Positions 1 through 7,426 are shown, numbered from the stretch's first letter. The stretch is 21,194 nucleotides of DNA from UBA11540 sp045531755 (GCA_045531755.1 JAZSEP010000091.1:1-21194); one strand, 5' to 3'. Program-made: numbers and translations. Notes: generated from the sequence alone by a model not told the origin.

Positions 1-210
1 GTATGCCTTGGGTGTTATGCCCTTTTCTTTTGCAAGTTCTTCTATCTTTTGACCGTGCTCGTCGGTACCTGTGAGCATAAATACATCCTTACCGCAGAGT
101 CTGTTATAACGCGCGATAGAGTCGGTGAAGATTATCTCGTAATCGTTGCCGACGTGCGGTTTTTTGGACGCGTATGCAATAGCTGTGGTTATATAGAACT
201 TTTCGTTCAT
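1..210 (-). CDS. metG: Methionyl-tRNA synthetase, N-terminal 70 residues (cut by window edge)
   Basis: This is the start of a class I aminoacyl-tRNA synthetase that charges tRNA-Met in the cytoplasm. The 70 visible codons contain the opening strand (FYITTAIAYASKKPHVGN). The class I signature reads HVGN in place of HIGH, a known variant in clostridial MetG (often HIGN). The conserved block LTGTDEHGQKIEELA follows. The ATG at 208-210 is preceded on the minus strand by GGGGTG seven bases upstream, so the start is secure. The rest of the catalytic domain and the anticodon-binding domain lie beyond base 1. The leader is only about 30 nt, so there is no room for a T-box. Identification is confident from the TGTDEHGQK block. 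Confidence 0.95.
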   Translation of the reverse strand, partial: MNEKFYITTAIAYASKKPHVGNDYEIIFTDSIARYNRLCGKDVFMLTGTDEHGQKIEELAKEKGITPKAY

Positions 211-244
211 TATTACACCCCATTTTCAAATACAATTACATTAT

Positions 245-273
245 AGTATACCACTGTTTATGGAAATTTTCAA
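245..273 (-). promoter_or_regulatory. Sigma-A promoter of metG
   Basis: Read on the minus strand, TTGAAA (268-273) and TATACT (245-250) are separated by 17 bp, about 35 bp upstream of the metG start codon. An overlapping TATAAT lies at 240-245 but has no matching -35. Confidence 0.6.
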
Positions 274-287
274 CACCAATGCGACAA

Positions 288-316
288 AAAAGGCAGAGTT
301 TTCCACTCTGCCTTTT
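288..316 (-). terminator. Intrinsic terminator after the aspartate aminotransferase gene
   Basis: AAAGGCAGAGT and its complement form an 11-bp stem with a 5-nt loop (300-304). On the minus strand it is followed by a U-run. It starts two bases after the stop codon of the aminotransferase gene and separates that gene from the metG promoter. Confidence 0.85.
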
Positions 317-318
317 CA

Positions 319-1590
319 TCATTTGTTCAAAAGCTTTTCTACTGCCGCTATCTTTACGCAAAGGCAAAGAAGCTTTGCAGCGATTTCGAGCTCTGCAGGG
401 CTCGGATAGGACGGTGCAATTCTGATTGTACTGTCCTTGAAGTCATTGCCGTAGGGGTAGGTTGCTCCTGCAGGGGTCATAACAACGCCTGCGTTTTTAC
501 AAAGTTCGAGAGTTCTCTTTGCACAGCCCTCCATCGTATCGAGCGCTATGAAATATCCGCCCTTTACGCTGTTCCAAGTGCCTGTGCCTGTGCCTGAAAG
601 CTCTTCGTCGAGGGTCTTGAGCACCATCTCAAACTTCGGTTTCATAATCTTCGCGTGCTTTTCCATACAAGCGAGAAGTCCTTCAAAATCTTTGTAGTAC
701 TTCACGTGGCGAAGCTGGTTTATCTTGTCGGAGCCGATGGTCTTTACGCCCTCCTGCTTTGAAAGAAGGTCAAGGTTGCCTTTGGACGCTGCCATAGCGG
801 CAATACCTGCGCCTGCAAAGCTAATCTTGGAGGTAGAACCGAAGATATAGACCATATCCTCGGTGCCGTTTTTAACACACTCGTCGTAGATATTGAGGAG
901 CTTATCGTCGTCGTTTCTGTCAAGGAAGTGGATAGCGTATGCGTTATCCCAGAAAATTCTGAAGTCGTCTGCAGCAGGTTTCAGCGCTGCAAATCTCTTT
1001 ACCACCTCGTCGGAATAGGTAATTCCCGAAGGATTGGAGTATTTCGGCACACACCAGATTCCCTTTACGGCGGGGTCGTTATTGACAAGCTCTTCGACCT
1101 TGTTCATATCGGGGCCGTTTTCGTCCATAGGAACGGTTATCATCTCGAAGCCGAAAAACTCGGTAATTCTGAAGTGTCTGTCATATCCGGGAACAGGGCA
1201 AAGGAACTTTATCTTCTCCTGCTTTGACCAAGGAAGCTTTGCGCCGTAGACGCCGTGTGTGAAGGCAAGTGCGACGGCATCAAACATCATATTTAGACTG
1301 GAGTTACCGCCGATGATGGTGTTCTCCATCTTAGCTCCCAAAAGGTCTCCCATAAGCTTTCTTGCCTCGGGAATACCCTCTAAAAGTCCGTAGTTTCTCG
1401 TGTCCATACCGTTCTCGGCATAAACGTCCTTTATATCAAGCATCTCCATGCATATATCAAGCTGTTCGGGGCTCGGTTTTCCTCTTGACATATCGAGCTT
1501 GAGATTTCTCTCGCAATACTCTTTATATTCGCTATTGAGTTTTTCATAGAGTGCGGAAAGCTCCGCCTGTGAAAGTTCAGTATAAGCCAT
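319..1590 (-). CDS. Aspartate aminotransferase, subgroup Ic (PLP-dependent)
   Basis: This is a cytoplasmic fold-type I PLP enzyme predicted to interconvert aspartate/2-oxoglutarate and oxaloacetate/glutamate. At 423 residues it matches the subgroup Ic (MocR-like, Pfam Asp_aminotransf) enzymes rather than the ~395-residue Ia/Ib forms. Visible family marks are MSRGKPSPEQLD near residue 34, RNYG near 65, the YSNPSG substrate/PLP loop (Asn186), WDNAYAIH (Asp215, which contacts the pyridine nitrogen), the PLP-binding Lys255 in GSTSKISFAG, and a C-terminal IRIAPSYP block carrying the carboxylate-binding arginine. The ATG is preceded by AAAGGA. The gene is monocistronic, with its own promoter and terminator. 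The family is secure; substrate preference is inferred from the family. Confidence 0.92.
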   Translation of the reverse strand: MAYTELSQAELSALYEKLNSEYKEYCERNLKLDMSRGKPSPEQLDICMEMLDIKDVYAENGMDTRNYGLLEGIPEARKLMGDLLGAKMENTIIGGNSSLNMMFDAVALAFTHGVYGAKLPWSKQEKIKFLCPVPGYDRHFRITEFFGFEMITVPMDENGPDMNKVEELVNNDPAVKGIWCVPKYSNPSGITYSDEVVKRFAALKPAADDFRIFWDNAYAIHFLDRNDDDKLLNIYDECVKNGTEDMVYIFGSTSKISFAGAGIAAMAASKGNLDLLSKQEGVKTIGSDKINQLRHVKYYKDFEGLLACMEKHAKIMKPKFEMVLKTLDEELSGTGTGTWNSVKGGYFIALDTMEGCAKRTLELCKNAGVVMTPAGATYPYGNDFKDSTIRIAPSYPSPAELEIAAKLLCLCVKIAAVEKLLNK

Positions 1591-1620
1591 CTATATCATT
1601 CCTTTAGCAACATTATTACC

Positions 1621-1649
1621 ATTATATTACAGTCGATTCAATTTTGCAA
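1621..1649 (-). promoter_or_regulatory. Sigma-A promoter of the aspartate aminotransferase gene
   Basis: On the minus strand, TTGCAA (1644-1649) is followed after 17 bp by TATAAT (1621-1626). The start codon lies 31 bp downstream of the -10. Confidence 0.65.
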
Positions 1650-1733
1650 GCCTAATTTTGAAATCTTGCAAAAATTTATGTATTTTGTCCTATTTGAACT
1701 TTCAAACTGCATTGTTTTTCACACAAAAATTCA

Positions 1734-1759
1734 AAAAGCAGGACTTTCGTCCTGCTTTT
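1734..1759 (-). terminator. Intrinsic terminator after asnS
   Basis: A perfect 11-bp stem (AAAAGCAGGAC at 1734-1744 with 1749-1759) is capped by a GAAA tetraloop on the minus strand and followed by a short U-run. It lies just beyond the asnS stop codon. The bases between here and the next promoter (1650-1733) show no other feature. Confidence 0.92.
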
Positions 1760-1762
1760 CTC

Positions 1763-3148
1763 TTAATACATTGCGTTTCCTGTCGTTCTTGGGAAAGGAA
1801 TTACGTCTCGGATGTTGGAGATGCCTGTGATGTACATTATAAGTCTTTCAAAGCCGAGTCCGAAGCCCGCATGCTTTGTTCCGCCGTAACGGCGAAGGTC
1901 TACGTACCAGTCATAAGCTTCTTTATCAAGGCCAAGCTCTTCGATTCTGTTCTCGAGAACGTCGAGTCTCTCCTCACGCTGACTTCCGCCGATTATCTCG
2001 CCGACGCCGGGAACGAGAAGGTCCATAGCGGCAACGGTCTTATTATCGTCGTTGAGGCGCATATAGAACGCTTTGATTTCCTTCGGATAGTCGGTTACGA
2101 AAACAGGCTTTTTGAATATTTCTTCGGTGAGGTATCTTTCGTGCTCGGTCTGCAGGTCACAGCCCCAGTATACAGGGTAGTCGAATCTATCCTTGACCTT
2201 TTCAAGCATCTCGACAGCCTCTGTATAGGTTACGTGACCGAAATCCGACTCGATGATGTTATTTATTCTCTCGATGAGGGTCTTATCGTAGAAGTTATTA
2301 AAGAACTGCATCTCGTCGGGGCATTTTTCCATTACGTATTTGAGAACGTATTTTATCATATCCGACGCGAGCTTCATATCGTCACCCAAATCCGCAAACG
2401 CGATTTCCGGCTCAATCATCCAGAACTCTGCCGCATGGCGAGGTGTGAAGGAATTTTCAGCTCTGAAGGTGGGGCCGAAGGTGTATATCTTGGAGAAAGC
2501 CATCGCCATACACTCGCCCTGAAGCTGTCCCGAAACGGTGAGGGTTGTGGATTTTCCAAAGAAGTCCTTGGAGAAATCTATCTCACCCGATTCTGTTCTC
2601 GGGGGGTTATCCATATCAAGCGTCGTTACTCTGAACATCTCGCCTGCTCCCTCACAGTCGTTACCTGTGATGAGAGGGGTATGCGCATAGACAAAGCCGT
2701 TCTCGTTGAAGAAGCTATGAAGCGCATAAGCCGCAACCGAGCGAACTCTGAACACCGCGCTGAAGGTGTTTGTTCTCGGGCGGAGATGTGCTATCGTGCG
2801 CAAAAACTCTGTCGAGTGGCGCTTTTTCTGCAAGGGATAGTCGGGGCTTGAGGGTCCTTCGATGAGTATCTCCTTGGCATGAACCTCTAAGGGCTGTTTT
2901 GCCTGAGGTGTGAGGATGACGTTACCGTGAACGACTATTGCAGAGCCGACGTTGAGCTTTGCAATTTCCTTGAAATTATCTATCTTGGAGTCCTCGAAAA
3001 CTATCTGCAGGTTTCTGAAGGAGCTTCCGTCGTTGAGCTCGATAAAGCCGAGAGCCTTTGAATCTCTGATGGTCTTAATCCAGCCTGCAACGGTTACCTC
3101 TTTTTCCTCGGGGGATTTATAGAGCTTTGCAATTTCTATTCTGTCCAT
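1763..3148 (-). CDS. asnS: Asparaginyl-tRNA synthetase
   Basis: This is a class IIb aminoacyl-tRNA synthetase that charges tRNA-Asn with asparagine. At 461 residues it has the normal length. The N-terminal OB-fold anticodon-binding domain (about residues 1-105) includes VAGWIKTIRDSKALGFIELNDGS. The class II catalytic core follows, with motif 2 containing FRAENSFTPRHAAEFWMIEPE and motif 3 containing GFGLGFERLIMYITG near the C-terminus. The ATG overlaps the stop codon of the upstream mrp-like gene as TAATG, and the ribosome binding site GGAGGAAG lies in the last codons of that gene. Translation is therefore probably coupled. The ESEFTPRHAAEFWMxEPE-type motif and the ending FPRTTGNAMY are characteristic of AsnS rather than AspS or LysS. 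Confidence 0.96.
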   Translation of the reverse strand: MDRIEIAKLYKSPEEKEVTVAGWIKTIRDSKALGFIELNDGSSFRNLQIVFEDSKIDNFKEIAKLNVGSAIVVHGNVILTPQAKQPLEVHAKEILIEGPSSPDYPLQKKRHSTEFLRTIAHLRPRTNTFSAVFRVRSVAAYALHSFFNENGFVYAHTPLITGNDCEGAGEMFRVTTLDMDNPPRTESGEIDFSKDFFGKSTTLTVSGQLQGECMAMAFSKIYTFGPTFRAENSFTPRHAAEFWMIEPEIAFADLGDDMKLASDMIKYVLKYVMEKCPDEMQFFNNFYDKTLIERINNIIESDFGHVTYTEAVEMLEKVKDRFDYPVYWGCDLQTEHERYLTEEIFKKPVFVTDYPKEIKAFYMRLNDDNKTVAAMDLLVPGVGEIIGGSQREERLDVLENRIEELGLDKEAYDWYVDLRRYGGTKHAGFGLGFERLIMYITGISNIRDVIPFPRTTGNAMY

Positions 3149-3993
3149 TATTCTTCCTCCGCCGAAAGTTTTTCGAGCTTATCTGCTGCCGCGTCAAGCC
3201 AATCGCCCTCAAACAGCTCGATTGTTCCTGCATCGCACTGTCTTGCAAGAAGCGGGTCTATAGGAAGTCTGCCCAAAAGGTCTATTCCATACTGCTTTGC
3301 AATCTCTTCAACGTGGCTTTCGCCGTAGAGCTTTATCTCTTTATCGCAGTCGGGGCATTTTACGTAGCTCATATTTTCGACGATACCGAGTATCTCGATA
3401 TTCATCATATTAGCCATCTTGACCGCTTTTTCAACAATCATCGAAACAAGCTCCTGGGGGCTTGCAACGACGATGATGCCGTCAAGGGGAATGGACTGGA
3501 ATACTGTCAGCGGTACGTCGCCCGTTCCGGGAGGCATATCCACAAACATATAGTCTACTTCATCCCAGATTACGTCTGTCCAGAACTGCTTTACCGTTCC
3601 TGCAATGATGGGTCCTCTCCAGACTACAGGGTCGCTCTCGTTTTCAAGAAGCAGGTTTACAGACATTACGTCGATATCGTGGGTGGTCTTTACGGGCATT
3701 ATACCCATAGCGTTACCCACAGCCTTCTTTTTGTTGATACCGAAAGCCTTGGGGATGGACGGGCCTGTTATATCTGCATCAAGGATAGCGGTGTGAAAGC
3801 CCTTGCGGTTCATCAGAACTGCCAGAAGTGAGGTAACTAAGGATTTTCCTACGCCTCCCTTTCCGCTTACGATACCGATTACCTTTTTAACGCTGCTATA
3901 TTCGTTAAGCTTTTCTCCAAAGCCTTCTTGTTGTTTACGCTCGGACGAACATTTCTGTCCGCAGGTCGAACAATCGTGTGTACATTCGCTCAT
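3148..3993 (-). CDS. Mrp/NBP35-family ATP-binding iron-sulfur cluster carrier
   Basis: This is a deviant Walker A P-loop ATPase of the Mrp/ApbC/NBP35 group. These cytoplasmic proteins carry and transfer [4Fe-4S] clusters. The N-terminus has four cysteines (Cys4, 8, 11, 15) as in the NBP35 form. The P-loop GKGGVGKS spans residues 44-51. DADITGPSIP (switch I region) and FVDMPPGTGD (switch II region) follow. The paired cysteines CPDC at 213-216 form the bridging-cluster site at the dimer interface. Length is 281 residues. The ATG is preceded by AAAGGAG. The gene shares one base with asnS (TAATG), forming a two-gene operon behind a TTGACA promoter. The family is secure; the client proteins are unknown. 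Confidence 0.93.
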   Translation of the reverse strand: MSECTHDCSTCGQKCSSERKQQEGFGEKLNEYSSVKKVIGIVSGKGGVGKSLVTSLLAVLMNRKGFHTAILDADITGPSIPKAFGINKKKAVGNAMGIMPVKTTHDIDVMSVNLLLENESDPVVWRGPIIAGTVKQFWTDVIWDEVDYMFVDMPPGTGDVPLTVFQSIPLDGIIVVASPQELVSMIVEKAVKMANMMNIEILGIVENMSYVKCPDCDKEIKLYGESHVEEIAKQYGIDLLGRLPIDPLLARQCDAGTIELFEGDWLDAAADKLEKLSAEEE

Positions 3994-4029
3994 TGTCTAT
4001 ACTCCTTTCAAAGACATCTACAACAAATA

Positions 4030-4059
4030 ATTATATATCTCAATGCGGTTATTTGTCAA
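4030..4059 (-). promoter_or_regulatory. Sigma-A promoter of mrp-asnS
   Basis: On the minus strand, consensus TTGACA (4054-4059) is followed by TATATAAT. The -10 is TATAAT at 4030-4035 (18-bp spacer) or TATATA at 4032-4037 (16-bp spacer). It lies 11 bases beyond the stop codon of the WYL regulator gene. No terminator separates the two, so some read-through is possible. Confidence 0.75.
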
Positions 4060-4070
4060 TAGAACAAGGG

Positions 4071-5042
4071 TCAGTCAAGGTACATTTTTCGCACCTTTTC
4101 AAGATATTCGCGCATACCATCCCTGACCGATGCGGGTGATTCAATATACACCTTGTCGGAAAGTCCGAATATCCACGAATAAAACTGTGGGCTTACCGCA
4201 ACGTTGACGCTCACCGAAAAGCTGTCGCTGTCGCGCGGTATCATCGTTATATCCTTGCCGAAGCGATCGATGATGACGCTTGCAAAGCTGTTTTTTACAA
4301 CCAGACGGACATCTGCGCGTTCTCCGCCGTACATACCGAAAACTCCCTTGACGTAGTCCGCAGGGTCAAAGGAAGTCTTTTCTGCAGAGGGCTGGTCGGT
4401 GACAGTTATATTATCCATCTTGTCCACTCTGAAGTGCTTCAGCTTTCCATCCTCGCTTGCTATGAGGTAGTAGTTTTCATCCTCCCAGGCAAGAGAAAGC
4501 GCATCGACGGTATACACCTTATTGTTGTGGCGGTAGCTCTTTGTTTTATCTACGAGGTAGTCGAAATATCTGAAGGATATCTTCCTGTTTGACATTATCG
4601 CCTCGTGGATAGCGTCCACATTGTAGTATATACTTTCGTTCATATGCTTTATACGGTTGAAAACGAAGACCTGACCGCTGAGTTTCTGCGCCTCGGTCTT
4701 TCCGCAGAGGGATTCGAGCTTTTTTATCAGCTCGAGGGTCTTTTTTCGGGTTACGAACCTTGAGCACTGCACCGCATCAACCAGAAGGCGAAGCTCGGGA
4801 AGCTCGAAATCGCGGCTCATCAGATAGTATCCGCCGCTTTTGGAGCCGTCGTAGCCGATATCAAGTCCGAAATTCTTCAACGCTTCGATATCGCTGTACA
4901 GCGACTTTCGCTCACATTCTATATCGTAGCCCGACAGGCGTTCCATAATTCTCGCGGCCGAGAGCTTATGGTTTTCGTCAGTTTCCTTGAGCATCTGCAT
5001 AATATAGAGAATTTTGAGTTTTTGATTTGGGCTTTTCGGCAT
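4071..5042 (-). CDS. WYL-domain transcriptional regulator with N-terminal winged helix
   Basis: This is a predicted DNA-binding regulator of 323 residues. The N-terminus (about 1-75) is an HTH_11/DeoR-like winged helix, with IMERLSGYDIECERKSLYSDIEALKNFG as recognition region and the wing GGYYL. The WYL sensor domain (about 140-215) shows YTVDALSLAWEDENYYLIA and then HFRVDKM, the usual YxV/WYL/FRxDR layout. A WCX-like C-terminal region follows. WYL domains are thought to sense nucleic acid or nucleotide ligands; the ligand and targets here are unknown. The chosen start is the ATG at 5040-5042, with GGGGAG eight bases upstream. The frame stays open to a TTG at 5066, but that lacks a ribosome binding site. 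A 12-bp inverted repeat around its promoter may be an operator. Confidence 0.88.
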   Translation of the reverse strand: MPKSPNQKLKILYIMQMLKETDENHKLSAARIMERLSGYDIECERKSLYSDIEALKNFGLDIGYDGSKSGGYYLMSRDFELPELRLLVDAVQCSRFVTRKKTLELIKKLESLCGKTEAQKLSGQVFVFNRIKHMNESIYYNVDAIHEAIMSNRKISFRYFDYLVDKTKSYRHNNKVYTVDALSLAWEDENYYLIASEDGKLKHFRVDKMDNITVTDQPSAEKTSFDPADYVKGVFGMYGGERADVRLVVKNSFASVIIDRFGKDITMIPRDSDSFSVSVNVAVSPQFYSWIFGLSDKVYIESPASVRDGMREYLEKVRKMYLD

Positions 5043-5069
5043 ATTCCTATCTCCCCTTTTAAACAAAAA

Positions 5070-5126
5070 ATCCCGTTTGGTTTGTTGTGATATTTTAATT
5101 ATACCACAAATTTTACCAAACGGGAT
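5070..5126 (-). promoter_or_regulatory. Extended -10 promoter inside a 12-bp inverted repeat; also a possible terminator
   Basis: ATCCCGTTTGGT (5070-5081) and ACCAAACGGGAT (5115-5126) are perfect inverted arms 33 bp apart. Between them, on the minus strand, is TGGTATAAT (5098-5106), an extended -10 suited to transcribing the WYL gene, with no good -35. An inner imperfect stem (5085-5093 with 5101-5109) lengthens the hairpin. On the minus strand the hairpin is followed by six T, so the element may also terminate the lipoprotein gene that ends at 5147. Either or both roles are possible. Confidence 0.6.
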
Positions 5127-5146
5127 AAAAATCTTAATTTTTTAGA

Positions 5147-5722
5147 TTAGAAAGCAGCGTTGATAACGTCAACAGCCTTCTTCATCTCTGCCTCAGCGAA
5201 TGCAAGTGCTGCTGCCTCGTCGAGCTCAGCGTCAACTGCAGGGTTGGAACCCATGATTACGTAGAATACGTAGTCACCGTGAACGATAACCTGAGCAGCT
5301 GCAGTCTTTGCAACGTTCTGGGGATACCAAGCAAGGTTAGCCTTGGAGTTCTCGTGGAAAGTCTTGACAGCAGTTGCCACTTCCTCGCCCTTACCTTCAA
5401 CGGCCTTGATACCGATGAAACGGTCGATGCTTGTGATCATTCCGCACATTTCAGCTGTGAGTACCTCAATGTTTGCCTTGTCAACCATATACATATCAGC
5501 GAACATATCAACGTCAAGAGCAGAAAAATAGTTGGGGTCTGTGATGAATGCATAGTACTCAGCGTCAGACTCATATGCCTTCTTAACGTCAGCAAGGATT
5601 GTGTTGAGCTTTGTCTGAGGGTCTACTGTTTCGGAAGAAGTGTCGTTTGTAGCTGGAGTACATCCTACGACTGCTGCCGCCATAAGAATTACGGCGAAGA
5701 TAATTGCGATAAGTTTTTTCAT
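5147..5722 (-). CDS. Small secreted lipoprotein, DUF4358-like
   Basis: This is a 191-residue predicted lipoprotein of unknown function. It has a signal peptide (MKK, hydrophobic residues 4-20) ending in a lipobox-like VVGC (Cys21), then a low-complexity Thr/Ser-rich linker. The mature domain contains FIGIKAVEGKGEEV, NLAWYPQNVAKTAAAQVIVHGDYVFYVIMG and a C-terminal helix. This pattern resembles the DUF4358 proteins common in gut Clostridia. I recognise that resemblance but could not test it. The start is the ATG at 5720-5722, preceded by TAGGAGAG. The frame continues 30 codons upstream, but nothing there has a binding site. It stands alone between its own promoter and the hairpin at 5070-5126, with an untranslated leader of about 130 nt. 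Confidence 0.8.
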   Translation of the reverse strand: MKKLIAIIFAVILMAAAVVGCTPATNDTSSETVDPQTKLNTILADVKKAYESDAEYYAFITDPNYFSALDVDMFADMYMVDKANIEVLTAEMCGMITSIDRFIGIKAVEGKGEEVATAVKTFHENSKANLAWYPQNVAKTAAAQVIVHGDYVFYVIMGSNPAVDAELDEAAALAFAEAEMKKAVDVINAAF

Positions 5723-5860
5723 GATTTTCTCTCCTAAAAATTTTATATACATTTTTGACGTTTCAGGGGTGTTTATTCCCTGCACCTTGTTATAAGTGTC
5801 TTTGTTTTCCAAAAGTGTTGCAAAAAATTTTTAAATTTTTTATCACTCATAACAAAGTAC

Positions 5861-5888
5861 ATTATACCTTACTTTACCGTGTTTGTAA
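5861..5888 (-). promoter_or_regulatory. Sigma-A promoter of the lipoprotein gene
   Basis: On the minus strand, TTACAA (5883-5888) and TATAAT (5861-5866) are 16 bp apart. The leader to the start codon is about 130 nt. It includes a short stem near 5765-5780 (CAGGG with CCCTG) whose meaning is unclear. Confidence 0.6.
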
Positions 5889-5900
5889 ATGGGAAAATTT

Positions 5901-6581
5901 TTACATAAACATACATAAAATTATCGGTATGAAAACAGCGGGGACAAGGTTCATAACCTTGATTTTTGTTATGCCCATCATATTAGTTGCGACGGCTATC
6001 ATCAGAACCGAGCCGGCACAGGTCATTTCGGCTATCGAGTAGTCGGTCAGGAAGGGTTGAATGACCCCTGCAAGAAGTGCTATCGCACCTTGAAAAATAA
6101 AGACAAATACCGCTGAAAACAAAACGCCTACTCCGAGCGTCGAAGCAAACACTATCGACATAATTCCGTCTAAAAGCGCTTTTGTATAAAGAGTGGAGTT
6201 ATCTCCCGTTAGTCCTGCGTCAAGAGAGCCTACAACCGTCATTGCGCCTACGCAGAACAAAAGGCTTGCCGTCACAAAGCCTTCTGCAAAGGTGGATTTT
6301 CCGTCGCCTGATCTGAAATGCTGTTCAAGCTTATTTCCTAAAGCGTGGATGCCCTCGTCGAGCTTGCAGAGTGTTCCTATTACTGCGCCTATTGCGACCG
6401 ATATGATGAGCACCAACACGTTAGTACCCTCAAGTGCGCCTTTTATAGCTATATACAAAACGCAGAGTCCGAGACCCTTCATTATCGCGTCGGAAAATCT
6501 TTCGGGAACTCCCTTTTTTATGAAAAGGCCCAAAAGTCCGCCAACTACTATTGCAAGTGCGTTTACTGTTACGCCGAGCAT
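5901..6581 (-). CDS. DUF554 family integral membrane protein
   Basis: This is a 226-residue polytopic membrane protein with about six to seven hydrophobic segments. Family traits of DUF554 (YdfK/YqgA-like) are visible: the N-terminal LGVTVNALAIVVGGLLGLFIKKG, the central GDGKSTFAEGFVTASLLFCVGAMTVVGSLDAGL, the TKALLDGIMSIVFASTLGVGV segment, and a C-terminal NMMGITKIKVMNLVPA block. Members are suspected transporters, but no substrate is established. The ATG is preceded by AAGGACTG. It has its own promoter, overlapping the terminator of the neighbouring gene. No terminator is visible after its stop codon, so it may read into the lipoprotein gene. Confidence 0.9.
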   Translation of the reverse strand: MLGVTVNALAIVVGGLLGLFIKKGVPERFSDAIMKGLGLCVLYIAIKGALEGTNVLVLIISVAIGAVIGTLCKLDEGIHALGNKLEQHFRSGDGKSTFAEGFVTASLLFCVGAMTVVGSLDAGLTGDNSTLYTKALLDGIMSIVFASTLGVGVLFSAVFVFIFQGAIALLAGVIQPFLTDYSIAEMTCAGSVLMIAVATNMMGITKIKVMNLVPAVFIPIILCMFM

Positions 6582-6613
6582 TTTACCAGTCCTTTTTTAA
6601 AACGAATACAACC

Positions 6614-6641
6614 ATTATACACCTTTTTCGAGAATTTGCAA
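6614..6641 (-). promoter_or_regulatory. Sigma-A promoter of the DUF554 gene
   Basis: On the minus strand, TTGCAA (6636-6641) and TATAAT (6614-6619) are 16 bp apart. The start codon lies about 33 bp downstream. The -35 falls in the U-rich tail of the preceding terminator. Confidence 0.6.
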
Positions 6642-6648
6642 CAAAATA

Positions 6649-6672
6649 TTGCCCGACCGAAAGGTCGGGCAA
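6649..6672 (-). terminator. Intrinsic terminator after the membrane-anchored unknown gene
   Basis: A perfect 10-bp GC-rich stem (TTGCCCGACC with GGTCGGGCAA) has a 4-nt loop and is followed on the minus strand by TATTTTG. It sits four bases after the stop codon. Confidence 0.9.
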
Positions 6673-6675
6673 CTA

Positions 6676-7308
6676 TTATCCTGCTTTTACAATGCGGTCA
6701 AACGCTTCGCGCATCTTTTCGTATAGCTTTTGGTCCTTTGTGTTCAGCTTCTGCAGTTCTTCAGAGCCCATAATCATAAAGGTATCTTCGCCTATCGCCT
6801 TGGAAAGCATCTCGTTTTGGGTGAAAACGGTGTCCTTGAGGTAGTATTTATATCCGTCTACATTGGAGTTATCGGGATAGCTATCCTCGAGGTCTTCAAA
6901 TGCATTGAGCTTTGAGATATGGTTTTCGTAGGCGGTTTCGTCCGAAATCACGATATAGACATCGCCCGCAGAGAGCTGTGTTACGAGCTTTTGCTGCATT
7001 GAAAATTCAACATCACTGTTTGGCATTCCGCCATCAGAGGTGTAGGTGACAAGTATTACCCGGACGTTTACCTCTCCGTTTCCGTCGATATCCTCGCAGT
7101 ATTTTTCGAGTTCCTTCTCCATCTCCTGCAAATAGGGAGTATCAACGTACCCTTTCATTGCCCAGATAACAGAAGCGTCGTATTTTTCTATCGTTGCAGG
7201 CTGCATTAGCAGCACTATAAGTGCGAAAAGCAAAAACAATCCGCCTATTACGTACCATTTATAGTAGTACCAATAGTTACTGATAAACGATTTAAGCTTT
7301 GAGAACAT
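6676..7308 (-). CDS. Membrane-anchored protein of unknown function
   Basis: This is a 210-residue protein I cannot assign to a named family. The first 18 residues are basic and aromatic (FISNYWYYYKWYVIGG). A single membrane segment (about 17-37) follows, then an outer domain of about 170 residues rich in Asp/Glu. The outer part includes VRVILVTYTSDGG and a LSAGDVYIVISDE segment. Similar aromatic juxtamembrane N-termini occur in clostridial proteins of unknown role, some thought to handle extracellular ligands. The chosen start is the ATG at 7306-7308, with AGAGG eight bases upstream. A GTG three codons earlier abuts that site and is unlikely. The gene is monocistronic, with its own promoter and terminator. 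Confidence 0.75.
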   Translation of the reverse strand: MFSKLKSFISNYWYYYKWYVIGGLFLLFALIVLLMQPATIEKYDASVIWAMKGYVDTPYLQEMEKELEKYCEDIDGNGEVNVRVILVTYTSDGGMPNSDVEFSMQQKLVTQLSAGDVYIVISDETAYENHISKLNAFEDLEDSYPDNSNVDGYKYYLKDTVFTQNEMLSKAIGEDTFMIMGSEELQKLNTKDQKLYEKMREAFDRIVKAG

Positions 7309-7338
7309 CCGTTTCACCTCTTTTTTGTCTGTGAGGGT

Positions 7339-7367
7339 ATTATATCAAAAAACGTTGGTTTATTCAA
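7339..7367 (-). promoter_or_regulatory. Sigma-A promoter of the membrane-anchored unknown gene
   Basis: On the minus strand, TTGAAT (7362-7367) and TATAAT (7339-7344) are 17 bp apart. The start codon lies about 30 bp downstream. Confidence 0.65.
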
Positions 7368-7397
7368 GGGCGGATATGTTAAATATTATTGAATTTT

Positions 7398-7426
7398 AAA
7401 ACGGCTGTTATAAAAACAGCCGTTTT
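7398..7426 (-). terminator. Intrinsic terminator of the atp operon
   Basis: AAAACGGCTGTT (7398-7409) pairs with AACAGCCGTTTT (7415-7426) around a 5-nt loop, with a T-rich tail on the minus strand. It begins a few bases after the atpC stop codon, which confirms that the short epsilon subunit is the natural end of the operon. Confidence 0.9.

Noticed and set aside
211..290. T-box riboswitch before metG or asnS
   Set aside because: The metG leader is only about 30 nt and asnS is preceded directly by the Mrp-like gene. There is no space for the T-box stems and no specifier region was seen.
1658..2851. 397-codon plus-strand open frame opposite asnS
   Set aside because: It lies antisense to a gene with clear synthetase motifs, has no binding site and its product resembles nothing. 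It is a codon-bias shadow.
3127..3831. 234-codon plus-strand open frame opposite the Mrp-like gene
   Set aside because: It covers P-loop ATPase coding sequence on the other strand. The product is cysteine- and histidine-rich without a recognisable pattern.
5723..5812. 30-codon N-terminal extension of the DUF4358-like lipoprotein
   Set aside because: It would bury the signal peptide inside the protein. The ATG at 5722 has a good binding site and gives a normal lipoprotein signal.
5823..5842. A/T palindrome (AAAAAATTTTTAAATTTTTT) in the lipoprotein leader
   Set aside because: Low-complexity A/T runs pair with themselves by chance. There is no GC stem or adjoining gene end to support a terminator.
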